Assembly: GCF_014649835.1 (NCBI RefSeq)
Contig: NZ_BMTU01000008.1
Location: 62,001-126,000, forward strand
Direction of reading: 5' to 3'
DNA length: 64,000 bases
Source of the DNA: Streptomyces pilosus
GTDB lineage: Bacteria > Actinomycetota > Actinomycetes > Streptomycetales > Streptomycetaceae
A program made the translations under genes and the position numbers. Shown piece by piece: positions 1 through 9,042 of this stretch. Below the pieces are notes generated by a model. That model was not told the origin of the DNA. It did not search any database and saw nothing but the letters and a program-made list of their open reading frames with translations. Position 1 is the stretch's first letter. Each line of letters opens with the position of its first letter.

Positions 1-711
1 CCGGGTGAGCAGCAGCACCGAGCGTGCGCCCGTGACGCGCACGCCGGGCGGGGCCAGGGCGGTCGTGCCGCCGGTGACGGCGACGAGGGTGACGCCCGTG
101 TAGGCGAGGTCGCTGCCGGGGTAGCGGGCGCGCAGGCTCAGCAGGGCGCCCTCCGGGGTGAGGACGGCTCCGTGGCCGACGGCCAGGCCGGCAGGGGCAC
201 CGGGGAGCCGGTGGTCGAGGGAGATGTCCAGGGAGAGTCCGGCGCCGGTGACGTACTGGACGATCACGTCGTCGGCGCGGGAGACGAAGACGCGGCTGGT
301 CCGGTCGCCACGGGTGGCCTCCGCGACGCCGGTGGAGAAGTCGACGCCGCGGCGGTACCCGGAGGGGTCCCGGTCGCCCTCCGGGCGGCGCGCCCGGATC
401 CGGAAGGCCGGGTGGAAGGGGCGCACCCAGGTCAGGGGGCGGCCGTCGGTGAACTCCTCGGCGGCGGCCGTGTCGCCCGCCAGCAGCCGGTCCCGGAGGC
501 CTTCGAGCCGTCCGGCCAGCGGGGGCGGCAGCCGGTACCGGTCGTCGCCCTCGCCCGGGCGGACGAGGGTGTGGTGGGTGACGACGGTGCGCTCGTCGTC
601 CGGGTCGCCGAACACGAGGGCGCCGTGGTGGCCGTTGCCGCTCAGGAAGGCGTCCTCCCAGCGGGCGGCCGGACGGGGCTCCCAGGTTCCGTGGACGGGC
701 GTGGCGCTCAT
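1..711 (-). CDS. GH95-type glycoside hydrolase (alpha-L-fucosidase family), N-terminal part
   Basis: The gene starts with ATG at 711 and runs off the left edge, so only about 237 residues are visible. The start overlaps the stop of the GH42 gene in an ATGA, which implies translational coupling. The N-terminus (GNGHHGALVFG at residues 25-35, then VVTHHTL) resembles the N-terminal beta-sandwich of family GH95 enzymes, which remove alpha-1,2-linked fucose or L-galactose. The catalytic (alpha/alpha)6 barrel would lie outside the window. No signal peptide is seen, so the enzyme is probably cytoplasmic and trims imported oligosaccharides. The family call rests on motif resemblance only. Confidence 0.72.
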   Translation of the reverse strand, partial: MSATPVHGTWEPRPAARWEDAFLSGNGHHGALVFGDPDDERTVVTHHTLVRPGEGDDRYRLPPPLAGRLEGLRDRLLAGDTAAAEEFTDGRPLTWVRPFHPAFRIRARRPEGDRDPSGYRRGVDFSTGVAEATRGDRTSRVFVSRADDVIVQYVTGAGLSLDISLDHRLPGAPAGLAVGHGAVLTPEGALLSLRARYPGSDLAYTGVTLVAVTGGTTALAPPGVRVTGARSVLLLTR

Positions 712-2678
712 GGCCGCAGCACCGCCACGCCGTAGCGGTCCAGGGTGATCCGGTCGGTCACGGTCGTCTCCGTCAGGAGGTCGCGGTGGGTGCCGGGGAC
801 GTCCACGGTGACCGGCTCGCGGCCGTGGTGGAGCAGGAACAGCAGCTCGCCCCGGCGCACCGCCTCGACCCCGTCCGGGAGGCCGTCGAGCACCGGGCGC
901 ACCCCGGCGCCGGCGGCGACGCGGGCCAGCAGGGCGCGCAGGGCCCCGGGTTCGGGGAGCGTGGAGACGTACCAGGCGCGTCCCTTGCGCAGTACGGCGG
1001 GCAGTCCGTCGAGTTCGCCGCCCCGGTAGGCGACGGTCTCGTCCGCGGTGCCGTCGGGCTCCAGTTCCTCGGACCACAGGGTGCCGCGCAGGCCGCCCTC
1101 GCACGCGGCGGTCTCCCCCGGCTCCAGCGGCCACCACTCGTGCAGCGTGCGGATGCCGAACAGCTCGCGCAGCCGGGCGTCCATGCCACCGGGCCGCACC
1201 CGGTCGTCCTGGTCCGCGACCCCGGTCAGGAACCCGCAGACGAGGGTGCCGCCGCCGCGGACGTACGCCAGGAGGTTGTCGAGGGCCGCGTCCGTGAGGA
1301 GGTAGAGCTGGGGGACGACGACCAGCCGGTAGCCGGACAGGTCGTGGACGGGGTGGGCGAAGTCGGTGGTGAGGCCGGCCTGCCACAGGGCCCGGTGCCA
1401 GGCGCCCAGGACCCCCGGGTAGTCGACCTCGCGGGACGGGCGGCCCTCCTGGTCGCCCGCCCACCAGGAGTGCCAGTCGTGCAGCACGGCGACGTCGGCG
1501 GTGACGCCGCTCCCGCTGACGTGCGGGGCGATCCGGGCGAGGTCCGCGCCGAGCCGCTCGACCTCCTGGAACGTACGGCCCCGCTCGCCGGCGTGGCCGA
1601 CCATGCCGGAGTGGAACTTCTCGGCGCCCTGCCGGGACTGGCGCCACTGGAAGTAGCAGACGGCGTCCGCGCCCCGCGCCACGGCCTGGAGCGACCACAG
1701 CCGGTTGAGCCCGCGCGGCTTGGGGTGGTTCACCCGGCGCCAGTTGACCGGTCCGGCCGCCTGCTCCATGAGCATCCACGGGCCGCGGGCCTGGGAGCGG
1801 GTCATGTCCTGGACCAGGGCGCCGCTCTGGGCGCCGGACGGGTCGCGGGGGTCGGGGTAGAGGTCGACGGAGACGACGTCCTCCTCCTCGGCCCAGCGCC
1901 AGGCGTCCTGACCGGCCCACAGCGGCATGAAGTTGGTGGTGACCGGGAGGTGCGGGGTGTGCCGGCGGACGATGTCGCGTTCGGCGGTGTAACACTCCAG
2001 GAGCATGTCGGACGTGAAGCGCTTGAAGTCCAGCACCTGGGCGGGGTTCTTCATGTAGTGGGCGTGCCGGGGCGGCAGCACCTCGGCCCAGTCGCCGTAG
2101 CCCTGGCTCCAGAAGGCGGTGCCCCAGGCGGTGTTGAGGGCGTCGAGCGTGCCGTGGCGGTGGCGCAGCCAGTCGCGGAAGCGGGCGGCGGCCTCGTCGC
2201 CGAAGTCGTAGGTGCAGTACTCGTTGTTGATGTGCCACAGGGTGAGGGCCGGGTGGCCGGCGTAGCGGACGGCCAGGTCCTCGGTGACGGCGGCGGCGTA
2301 GCGGCGGTAGGTGGCGCTGGAGTGCGAGAAGTGCTGGCGTCCGCCCCACCACTCGGTCCGGCCGTCGGCGTCGCGGGGCAGGGTGTCGGGGTGGAGGTGG
2401 CCCATCCAGGGCGGCGGCGATGCGGTGGGGGTGGCGAGGACGACCCCGACGCCGTGTTCGTGCATCAGGTCCATCAGCCGGTCCAGCCAGCCGAAGTCCC
2501 GCTGTCCGGGGGCCGGTTCGATCCTGGACCAGGAGAAGACGCCGAGGGTGACGGTGTTGACGCCGGCCCGCTCCATCAGGCGGACGTCCTCGTGCCAGGT
2601 CTCCTCGGGCCACTGCTCGGGGTTGTAGTCGCCGCCGTAGAGGAGGCGGCCGCGGGTGACGTCGTTCAGGTGTGGCAT
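708..2678 (-). CDS. GH42 beta-galactosidase
   Basis: This encodes a 656-residue glycoside hydrolase family 42 beta-galactosidase, close to the usual length of the family. The start LLYGGDYNPEQW is the family hallmark. The acid/base glutamate is E153 in HINNEY and the nucleophile is E305 in LMEQAAGPVNW. A flavodoxin-like trimerisation domain follows (DWHSWWAGDQEG region), then a small beta domain. There is no signal peptide, so it acts on imported oligosaccharides. An open frame extends upstream to 3761, but ATG at 2678 fits the family start and overlaps the stop of the upstream xyloglucanase gene in an ATGA. In this operon it probably removes galactose from xyloglucan side chains. Confidence 0.93.
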   Translation of the reverse strand: MPHLNDVTRGRLLYGGDYNPEQWPEETWHEDVRLMERAGVNTVTLGVFSWSRIEPAPGQRDFGWLDRLMDLMHEHGVGVVLATPTASPPPWMGHLHPDTLPRDADGRTEWWGGRQHFSHSSATYRRYAAAVTEDLAVRYAGHPALTLWHINNEYCTYDFGDEAAARFRDWLRHRHGTLDALNTAWGTAFWSQGYGDWAEVLPPRHAHYMKNPAQVLDFKRFTSDMLLECYTAERDIVRRHTPHLPVTTNFMPLWAGQDAWRWAEEEDVVSVDLYPDPRDPSGAQSGALVQDMTRSQARGPWMLMEQAAGPVNWRRVNHPKPRGLNRLWSLQAVARGADAVCYFQWRQSRQGAEKFHSGMVGHAGERGRTFQEVERLGADLARIAPHVSGSGVTADVAVLHDWHSWWAGDQEGRPSREVDYPGVLGAWHRALWQAGLTTDFAHPVHDLSGYRLVVVPQLYLLTDAALDNLLAYVRGGGTLVCGFLTGVADQDDRVRPGGMDARLRELFGIRTLHEWWPLEPGETAACEGGLRGTLWSEELEPDGTADETVAYRGGELDGLPAVLRKGRAWYVSTLPEPGALRALLARVAAGAGVRPVLDGLPDGVEAVRRGELLFLLHHGREPVTVDVPGTHRDLLTETTVTDRITLDRYGVAVLRP

Positions 2679-4870
2679 CAGGCGGGCTCTCCGTACTGGA
2701 TGCCGCGCCCGTTGGTGGCGAGGTAGACCCGGCCGTGGACGCGCGGGTCGCCGGTGACGGTCTCGCCGGTCCAGCCCCACTGGTGGTCGTCGTCGTTGAT
2801 GCGCACCCAGGTTCTCGCCTCGTCGTCGGAGCGGTACACGGCGGTGATCGCCTCGGTGGAGCCGACCTGGTAGACCGCCGGGTATCCGGCGCCGTCGGCG
2901 GCCTTGCCGAAGCCGAGGGTGTAGGAGGCCCAGCAGCTTTCCGCCTTCGTGAAGCTCCCGCCCCCGTCGGTGGAGCGGTACAGCCCGTTCCACTTGGCGC
3001 TCAGCCACAGGTCGCCGGTGCGGCCGGGTGCCGCGGCCACCTTGAACTGGGTGTCGCCGGCGGGCAGGCCGCCCGCGCGGGCGGCGAAGGACCGGCCGCC
3101 GTCCGTACTGGCGAGCAGCGTTCCCGTGCCGGTGTCGTACGCGTAGAACAGGGCCGGGTCGACCGGGTCGGCGACCGGCACGGCGCCCTCGGGGAAGGAG
3201 GGGACCTCGGACCAGGTGGCGCCGCCGTCCGCGGAGCGGTGGGCGGGGTACGCGGTGCCGTCCCAGTGCACGAAGGACCACAGCAGCACGCTGCCGTCGG
3301 CGTTGACGGCGATCGGGCCCGGTGCGTCCTCGGCGATGCCGGGCTGGCTCGCGAACGGCGCCCAGGTCCGCCCGCCGTCGTGGGAGACGGCGCCGTTGCC
3401 GTTCTCGCCCCAGCCCGTCCGGACGACGCAGGACGGTCTGCGGGCCGCCTGGGCCAGGCCCGTCGCCGATCCGAAGACGGGGTTCGTCGCCATGCCCGCG
3501 GCGGGGGACGAGGTGAGCCGCTCGTGGTACATCACGCCGATGTCCCGCGAGCCGCTGATCAGGTGCGCCCGCCCGGCCGGGGGCGAGACCAGCTGGGTCA
3601 CGGACGCCTCCTCCAGGCCGCGGACGCGCGGCGCCCAGTGGCGCAGGTCGCGGGTGGCGTAGAGGGTGGCGCCGGTGCCGTACACGAGGTGCTGCGAGTC
3701 GTACGGGTCGAGGGCGAGGGCCTGGATCCACCAGCCGAACTTGGGCTCGTCCCCGCCCCACTTCAGGTAGGGCGTCTCGGAGACGTCGAGCACGGCGGTG
3801 TCCTTCAGCGAGCGCCAGCTGCGGCCCCCGTCGGTGGAGCGGTACAGCGTGTCGACCGCCGCCCAGCGGTTGTTGGTGGAGACGACGACGGTGCCGGGGC
3901 GGCGGGCGTCCACGGCGACGCCGCCGTAGCCGAAGGTGTCGGCGCCTCCTCCCTCACCGGTCGTGCCGCCCGGCGTGACCGGCGTGACCTCGGTCCAGGT
4001 GCCGCCGGCCGTGCTCAGCCGGTGCACGCTGCCGTCGGACTGGCCGTTGGGGCCGGGCGCGTCGGCGTAGGTCACGTACAGCTCGCGGGTGTGCCGGTCG
4101 TAGGCGGCCCGGATCGGCACGCGCGCCGCGGTGCCGGACGGCCGGCCCGGGACGGCCTCCCACGTCGTGCCGTCGGACGTGCGGAACAGGTTGGCGGCGC
4201 CGCCGTCGCCCCAGCCGGCGTAGACGGTGCGCCCGGCGGCGACGAGGAGCGTGACGCCCTGGCCGGTGGCCAGGGGGGTGGCCGGGAAGCCGTTCGCCGG
4301 CGCCCAGGTGGCACTCCGGTCGGCCGACCTGAGCAGCCCGTCGTGCCGGGTGCCCAGCCACAGCGTGTCGCTGTCCCGGGGGTCGACGAGCAGCCGCTCA
4401 CCGGTGCCCCGGCCGTCCTCGTTGGCGCCGAGCTTCACGGTGAGGTCGGTGCGCCGCCAGGTGGCCCCGCGGTCCTCCGAGCGCAGCACGGCGCCGTTGC
4501 TCCCCCACGACTGGGCGTAGGTGCCGCAGGCCAGGTAGAGCCGGTCCGGGTGCGCCGGATCGACCGCCATCGCCTCGACACCGAGGAGGTTCCAGTCGTC
4601 CCACCCGATGTGGTCGAGCAGCGGGACCCAGCGCTCGCGCCGGTCGTCCCAGCGGTAGGTGCCCCCGATGTCGGTCCGGGCGTAGGCGAGCCCGCGCACC
4701 CGCGGGTGGAACAGCACACCGGTGATGAAGCCGGTCCCGCCGATGACGACGTTGCGCCAGCGGTAGCCGGCGGTCTCGGCGGCCCGCGCGTGACCGGCGG
4801 CAAGGGGGACAGCGGCGGCAGCCGCCGCTCCGGCAAGAACGGCACGCCGGCTCAGGGAGGGCGTAAGCAT
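2678..4870 (-). CDS. Secreted GH74 xyloglucanase
   Basis: This encodes 730 residues with a twin-arginine signal (SRRAVLAG, residues 7-14) and a likely cleavage after ARA at residue 30. The mature protein is built of sortilin-like beta-propeller repeats (many DGG.SW and ATRD blades), as in GH74 endo-xyloglucanases. The catalytic aspartates of the family match D67 in RTDIGGTYRWD and D443 in SRDIGVMYHE. The enzyme would cut the xyloglucan backbone outside the cell, and the fragments would enter through the adjacent ABC transporter. Its stop overlaps the start of the GH42 gene. No carbohydrate-binding module is attached, unlike some Streptomyces GH74 proteins. Specificity within GH74 cannot be read from sequence alone. 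Confidence 0.92.
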   Translation of the reverse strand: MLTPSLSRRAVLAGAAAAAAVPLAAGHARAAETAGYRWRNVVIGGTGFITGVLFHPRVRGLAYARTDIGGTYRWDDRRERWVPLLDHIGWDDWNLLGVEAMAVDPAHPDRLYLACGTYAQSWGSNGAVLRSEDRGATWRRTDLTVKLGANEDGRGTGERLLVDPRDSDTLWLGTRHDGLLRSADRSATWAPANGFPATPLATGQGVTLLVAAGRTVYAGWGDGGAANLFRTSDGTTWEAVPGRPSGTAARVPIRAAYDRHTRELYVTYADAPGPNGQSDGSVHRLSTAGGTWTEVTPVTPGGTTGEGGGADTFGYGGVAVDARRPGTVVVSTNNRWAAVDTLYRSTDGGRSWRSLKDTAVLDVSETPYLKWGGDEPKFGWWIQALALDPYDSQHLVYGTGATLYATRDLRHWAPRVRGLEEASVTQLVSPPAGRAHLISGSRDIGVMYHERLTSSPAAGMATNPVFGSATGLAQAARRPSCVVRTGWGENGNGAVSHDGGRTWAPFASQPGIAEDAPGPIAVNADGSVLLWSFVHWDGTAYPAHRSADGGATWSEVPSFPEGAVPVADPVDPALFYAYDTGTGTLLASTDGGRSFAARAGGLPAGDTQFKVAAAPGRTGDLWLSAKWNGLYRSTDGGGSFTKAESCWASYTLGFGKAADGAGYPAVYQVGSTEAITAVYRSDDEARTWVRINDDDHQWGWTGETVTGDPRVHGRVYLATNGRGIQYGEPA

Positions 4871-4992
4871 GGCAGAACCTCGCCTGTGAGGGGATGAGTG
4901 GGGAAACCGGAAGGGGCGCGGGGAGCGGCGCGATCGGCCACACGGGACCCGCGGCCGGGAGGCGGCGCGACCCGCCCGGAGGGACCAGGGCG

Positions 4993-5928
4993 TCAGCCCT
5001 TCACCGCGCCGGTGAGCATGCCCTTCCTGAAGTGCTTCTGGACGAACGGCGACAACACGGCCACCGGCAGCAGCGCCATCACCATCACGGCCATCTGCAC
5101 CGCGAGGCCGGAGAGTTCACCCGTCTTGATCGCCTGGCCGAGGCCGACCGGGGCCTCCTGTTTCTGCACCAGCTGGATCATGACGTTCTGCAGCGGCAGC
5201 ATGTCCTGGTCGTTGAGGTACAGGGAGGCGTTGAACCAGGCGCTCCAGTACCCGACGGCGTAGAACAGCGTGATCACGGCGACGACCGCGCGGGACAGCG
5301 GCAGCACGATCTGCCACAGGATGCGCAGGTCGCCCGCACCGTCGATGCGGGCGCTGTCGATCAGCTCCTGCGAGATGCCCATGAAGAAGCCGCGCAGCAC
5401 CAGGATGTTGAAGACGCTGATCGCGCTGGGCAGGATCAGGGCGAGGTAGGTGTCCGTCAGGCCCAGGGACTGCACCAGCAGGTAGGTGGGGATGAGGCCG
5501 GCGCTGAAGAACATCGTGGCCAGCAGCAGCATGAGGATCCAGCGGTGGCCGAGCGACCCGGTGCGGGACAGTCCGTAGGCGCACAGCACCGACACCGTCA
5601 TCGAGAACGCGGTGCCGACCAGGGTGATCCCGACGCTGACGAGCGCGGCCCGGGTGACCTGTCCGCCGCTGAGCAGTTCCTGGTAGGCGACGAAGGTGAT
5701 GTCCGTCGGGATCATCACCAGCCCGCCGGCCTCGTCGATGGCCTTGCGCGTGGACAGGCTGGTGACCACGACGATCCACAGCGGGAACAGGATGGCCAGG
5801 CAGGCGAGGAGCAGCACCAGTCCCTTGCCGGCCAGTCCGGCCCGGCTGGGCGGCTCCTCCCACACCGGCCGGGGCGGGGCCGCCCAGCGGCCGGGCGTGC
5901 GTGCGGACCTGTCGATGACGGCGGTCAC
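4993..5928 (-). CDS. Carbohydrate ABC transporter permease (MalG/LplC type)
   Basis: This encodes a 311-residue inner-membrane permease with six predicted helices and the EAA cytoplasmic loop around ELIDSARIDGAGDLRILW, which docks on an ATPase. The start is taken as GTG at 5928, overlapping the stop of the partner permease (GTGA); the open frame continues far upstream but only as a shadow of that gene. The C-terminus FVQKHFRKGMLTGAVKG is typical of the LplC branch of CUT1 permeases. No ATPase gene is in the locus. Streptomyces CUT1 importers commonly share the multi-sugar ATPase MsiK, and that is the likely partner here. Confidence 0.93.
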   Translation of the reverse strand: MTAVIDRSARTPGRWAAPPRPVWEEPPSRAGLAGKGLVLLLACLAILFPLWIVVVTSLSTRKAIDEAGGLVMIPTDITFVAYQELLSGGQVTRAALVSVGITLVGTAFSMTVSVLCAYGLSRTGSLGHRWILMLLLATMFFSAGLIPTYLLVQSLGLTDTYLALILPSAISVFNILVLRGFFMGISQELIDSARIDGAGDLRILWQIVLPLSRAVVAVITLFYAVGYWSAWFNASLYLNDQDMLPLQNVMIQLVQKQEAPVGLGQAIKTGELSGLAVQMAVMVMALLPVAVLSPFVQKHFRKGMLTGAVKG

Positions 5929-6959
5929 TTCTTGTACACCCCCTGCTCGCCCATGAGATGGGCCACCTTGTTCGCTATCAGGACCAGGCCGAGACTGATG
6001 ACGCCCTTGACGAGCCCCGCCGCGGCCGCGTAGCCGAAGTCCTGGTTGCGCACGCCGTTCCACCACACGAAGGTGTCGAGGACCTCCGCGGCTCCCGGTC
6101 CGACGGCGTCGCGCTGCAGCAGGATCTGCTCGAATCCGACCGTCAGGGCGTCGCCGACGCGCAGCACGAGGAGCAGGGCGATGACCGGGCGCAGCGCCGG
6201 AAGCGTGACGTGCCACATGCGGCGCCAGCGGTCGGCGCCGTCCATCGCGGCGGCCTCGTACAGGTCGGGGCTGACCGAGGCCAGCGCGGCGAGGAAGACG
6301 ATGATCCCCCAGCCGGCGTCCTTCCACACGCTCTGCGCGGTGACCAGGAACGCGAAGGTGTCCGGGTCGGTCATGAGGCTGAGCCCGTCGTAGCCGTGGT
6401 CGCGCAGCAGTTGGGACAGCAGCCCGGCACCGCCGAACAGCTGCTGGAACACGGCGACGACCAGCACCCACGAGAAGAAGTGCGGCAGGTAGAGGATGGC
6501 CTGCGAGACCGCCCGCACCCGGGGCCTGACCACGCTGTTGATGAGCAGCGCGAGCAGGATGGGGATCGGGAAGTACAGCACCAGCTGGAGGAAGAACAGC
6601 ACCAGCGTGTTGCGCACCGCGTTCCAGAAGGCGGAGTCCTCGAAGATCCGCTGGAAGTTCTCCAGGCCCACCCAGGGGCTGTGCAGCATGGAGACGACGC
6701 CGTTGTCACTGATGTAGGGGTCGTACTCCTGGAACGCGACGACGTTGCCGAGGATCGGCACGTAGTTGAAGAGCAGTACCAGCAGCACGGCCGGCAGGGT
6801 CATCAGGAGCAGGACGCGATCGCGTCGGAACCTCACCCGGAGACCGAGCTTCCCGGCGGGTGGTTTCCCGGTGGCCCCGGCGGTGCCGCCGTGCGCCGCC
6901 GGGGTGTTCTCCTTCGCTTCGGCCTCGGTGTCCGTCCGAGGCACCGTGCTGTGGGACAC
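5925..6959 (-). CDS. Carbohydrate ABC transporter permease (LplB/UgpA type)
   Basis: This encodes a 344-residue permease. About 50 hydrophilic residues precede the first helix (VLLLMTLPAVLLVLLFNYVP). The EAA loop is seen in SPDLYEAAAMDGADRWRRMW. It pairs with the permease that starts inside its stop codon and with the lipoprotein encoded 31 bases upstream. The LplB-like sequence and the very long solute-binding protein place the system in the CUT1 subgroup that takes oligosaccharides, which fits import of xyloglucan fragments. The substrate is inferred from the neighbouring hydrolases. Confidence 0.93.
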   Translation of the reverse strand: MSHSTVPRTDTEAEAKENTPAAHGGTAGATGKPPAGKLGLRVRFRRDRVLLLMTLPAVLLVLLFNYVPILGNVVAFQEYDPYISDNGVVSMLHSPWVGLENFQRIFEDSAFWNAVRNTLVLFFLQLVLYFPIPILLALLINSVVRPRVRAVSQAILYLPHFFSWVLVVAVFQQLFGGAGLLSQLLRDHGYDGLSLMTDPDTFAFLVTAQSVWKDAGWGIIVFLAALASVSPDLYEAAAMDGADRWRRMWHVTLPALRPVIALLLVLRVGDALTVGFEQILLQRDAVGPGAAEVLDTFVWWNGVRNQDFGYAAAAGLVKGVISLGLVLIANKVAHLMGEQGVYKK

Positions 6960-6990
6960 GGCGGATCTCCTTGCCTCGCCTCGTACCCGG

Positions 6991-8682
6991 TCAGCCGGCC
7001 GCCGTGCCGTTCTCGTCGAGGATCTTCCTGTACCAGTCGCGGAGCTCGTCCCCGCCCTTGCTCTTCCAGTCGGAGACGGCCTGCTGCACGTCGCTGATCT
7101 TCTTGCGGCCGCGGACGACGTCGTCCTCCAGCTGCTCGAAGTCGTTGGAGAGGTTGGTGTAGCGGGCGGGTTCGGTGATCTGCATGCCGTAGAAGGACGA
7201 CTTCCTCGTGAAGGCGCCCATCCGCTGCTGCCACTCCACCTGGCCCTTGGCGACCTCGGGGAAGTCGGGGTGGGCGATGGTCGCGGCGGGGCTCGCGATC
7301 ATCACGAAGGCGTTCATCACGTCGATGTTGCCCTGGTCGGTCTTGGTGGGCACGCCGTCCTTGACGGTGTAGTGGGTGCCCTCCACGCCGTAGTTGGTGG
7401 CCATGTACTCCTTGGTGCCGTACGGCGCGGCGGTGACGTTGGCGACGGCCAGCACGTCACGGATCACGGCCTCGGAGGCCTTCTTGTTGACGAAGGCGAA
7501 GATGCCGGCCGGGTTCTTGGCCCACAGCGTGGGGTCACCGCCGTCGTGGCCGAAGACGTCCATCCCCCAGATCTTGAACTCCGGGTTCTGCACCGCCTGT
7601 TCCGCGGTGCGGCTCCACCACTGCGAGGAGTCCTGGTTGTAGATGATGAACTCGCCGGCGGCGAACTTGGGGCCGGGGTCGTTGGCGTTGCTCTTGCCCA
7701 GCGCGGCGTCGGGGTGCACCACGCCGGCGGCGAACAGCTTGCGCGTCCACTCCAGCGCCTCGAGGTACTCCTCGGTCTCGATGCGGTAGATCAGCTTGCC
7801 GTCGACCTCGTTCCAGCCGAGCGACTTCTCCTCGCCGGAGAGCACGCCGAAGGCGTTGAAGGCGGTCCACTTCATGTCCAGGCAGGCCCAGCGCTTGGCC
7901 TTGGCGCTGGTGGCCTCCTTGGCCAGGGCCAGGAACTCGTCGCACGAGCGGGGGACTTCGTAGCCCTCCTTCTCGAAGATGTCCTGGCGGTAGAGCGGGA
8001 CGATGCCGGTGACGTACGAGGACGGCATGGGCAGGCCGCGCAGCTTGCCGCCGAAGATGGACCGCTGCCAGGCGTCGGTGGGGATCGCCGCGAGGTTCGG
8101 GTAGTCCTTGACGGCGTCGCCGGACAGGTACGGGCCGAGGTCGGCGAACTTGCTGATGACGGCGCTGGGGATCTTGCCCGTCATGTTCCAGCCGGGCACC
8201 ACCACCACGTCGGGCACCTCGCTGGAGGCGAGCACCGCGCCCAGCTTCTGGTCGTAGGTGTTGCCGTCCTGGTTCTGCCAGACCACGTCGACGCCGATGA
8301 GCTCGTTCATCGACGTGTAGTAGGCGTTGCCGTCCTTGGGCGGGGAGCCCCAGAACGGGGACATGACGGTGACCTTGCCGCCCTTGCCCAGCTTCTCGGG
8401 CACCGACGTCTTGAGGCCCGCAAGGTCGAGCTTGCTGGTGAAACCGACCGCGGAGCCGTTCTTGCTGGGGATGTCGGGGGTGACCACGTTGCTCGCCACG
8501 TACGCCGGGAGGATCTTCTTGGCGTCCTTGCCGGACGTGGTGCCGTCCCGCGAACCCCCGTCGGATCCGCCGCATGCCGCGAGCAACGGCATTCCTCCCG
8601 CCACCGCTGCGGTGGCGACCGCCGTGGAGGCGAGGAAGCTTCTCCGGCTGGGTCCGGAGGAGTGGGAGGCGTTCGGCGTCAT
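6991..8682 (-). CDS. Sugar-binding lipoprotein of ABC transporter (LplA-like)
   Basis: This encodes a 563-residue extracellular solute-binding protein, first gene of the minus-strand operon. The N-terminus has a twin-arginine motif (SRRSFLAS) and a lipobox LLAAC with the lipidated cysteine at residue 37. The length is typical of LplA-like proteins that bind oligosaccharides and longer than mono- or disaccharide binders. The mature part contains many aromatic residues (QWWSRT, WACLDMKW) suited to stacking on sugar rings. Transcription should start near 8828, from a promoter followed directly by the 8811-8824 palindrome, so expression is expected to be repressed until the sugar inducer is present. 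Confidence 0.93.
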   Translation of the reverse strand: MTPNASHSSGPSRRSFLASTAVATAAVAGGMPLLAACGGSDGGSRDGTTSGKDAKKILPAYVASNVVTPDIPSKNGSAVGFTSKLDLAGLKTSVPEKLGKGGKVTVMSPFWGSPPKDGNAYYTSMNELIGVDVVWQNQDGNTYDQKLGAVLASSEVPDVVVVPGWNMTGKIPSAVISKFADLGPYLSGDAVKDYPNLAAIPTDAWQRSIFGGKLRGLPMPSSYVTGIVPLYRQDIFEKEGYEVPRSCDEFLALAKEATSAKAKRWACLDMKWTAFNAFGVLSGEEKSLGWNEVDGKLIYRIETEEYLEALEWTRKLFAAGVVHPDAALGKSNANDPGPKFAAGEFIIYNQDSSQWWSRTAEQAVQNPEFKIWGMDVFGHDGGDPTLWAKNPAGIFAFVNKKASEAVIRDVLAVANVTAAPYGTKEYMATNYGVEGTHYTVKDGVPTKTDQGNIDVMNAFVMIASPAATIAHPDFPEVAKGQVEWQQRMGAFTRKSSFYGMQITEPARYTNLSNDFEQLEDDVVRGRKKISDVQQAVSDWKSKGGDELRDWYRKILDENGTAAG

Positions 8683-8810
8683 TGCGTCAACCCTTCATGG
8701 CGCACCAGGACACCCGGCAGGGGGCCGTCGGCTGCGGTGTCTTCAGTGGAACTGGCTGAGCCGAAGCGGTCGTTCGGCGGGAGTCGCACCGCACGCGGCG
8801 GGCCTCACAG

Positions 8811-8824
8811 TCGAAGCGCTTCGA
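8811..8824. promoter_or_regulatory. LacI-type operator, copy 1
   Basis: This is a perfect 14-bp palindrome (TCGAAGCGCTTCGA) with the central CG step typical of LacI-family operators. It sits about 10 bases downstream of the likely -10 box of the transporter operon, where a bound repressor would block initiation. An identical copy lies at 8993-9006 in front of the divergent GH3 gene. No LacI-family gene is present in the window, so the repressor is encoded elsewhere. Confidence 0.8.
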
Positions 8825-8834
8825 TGTTGCTGCG

Positions 8835-8863
8835 AGGTTAAGTGAACACCCAGGGGCACACAA
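8835..8863 (-). promoter_or_regulatory. Predicted promoter of the xyloglucan transporter/hydrolase operon
   Basis: On the minus strand a -35-like TTGTGT (8863-8858) is separated by 17 bases from a -10-like TAACCT (8840-8835). The operator palindrome follows directly. The leader to the ATG at 8682 would be about 145 bases. The -35 match is partial, so the assignment relies on the spacing and the adjacent operator. Confidence 0.5.
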
Positions 8864-8963
8864 GGGTCACATCCAAGATTCCTCGGATGTATACGTGATC
8901 GCGACGCGGGTGTGAGAGGGGAGAACCGCCTGAGGAGCGCCCGATCCGGTACCCCTGGATCCC

Positions 8964-8993
8964 TTGACACCCACCCCTGCCTCGAATGAGCAT
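8964..8993 (+). promoter_or_regulatory. Predicted promoter of the GH3 gene
   Basis: A perfect -35 hexamer TTGACA lies at 8964-8969. The best -10 candidate 18 bases further is GAGCAT at 8988-8993, a poor match that abuts operator copy 2. The rest of the 8683-9042 divergent region shows no gene. A bound repressor at 8993-9006 would cover the start of transcription. Confidence 0.45.
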
Positions 8994-9006
8994 CGAAGCG
9001 CTTCGA
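8993..9006. promoter_or_regulatory. LacI-type operator, copy 2
   Basis: This is a second, identical TCGAAGCGCTTCGA palindrome, 182 bases from copy 1 centre to centre. The flanks differ between copies, so only the 14-bp core is conserved, as expected of a binding site. It lies between the predicted promoter and the GTG start of the GH3 gene and would fall inside the coding region if the upstream ATG at 8986 were used, which argues for the GTG start at 9043. Confidence 0.8.
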
Positions 9007-9042
9007 AAGCGCCTCGCCGCTCCATCCCGAGGGGACCTCCAC

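Noticed and set aside
2679-3761. Upstream extension of the GH42 reading frame to 1017 codons
   Set aside because: The extra part is an off-frame reading of the GH74 gene. The family start lies at 2678 with an ATGA overlap.
786-4897. Long plus-strand open frames (646 and 741 codons) antisense to the GH42 and GH74 genes
   Set aside because: They are antisense shadows caused by high GC; composition is low-complexity Gly/Ala/Val/Arg, there are no ribosome sites and no family resemblance, while the minus strand encodes clear enzymes.
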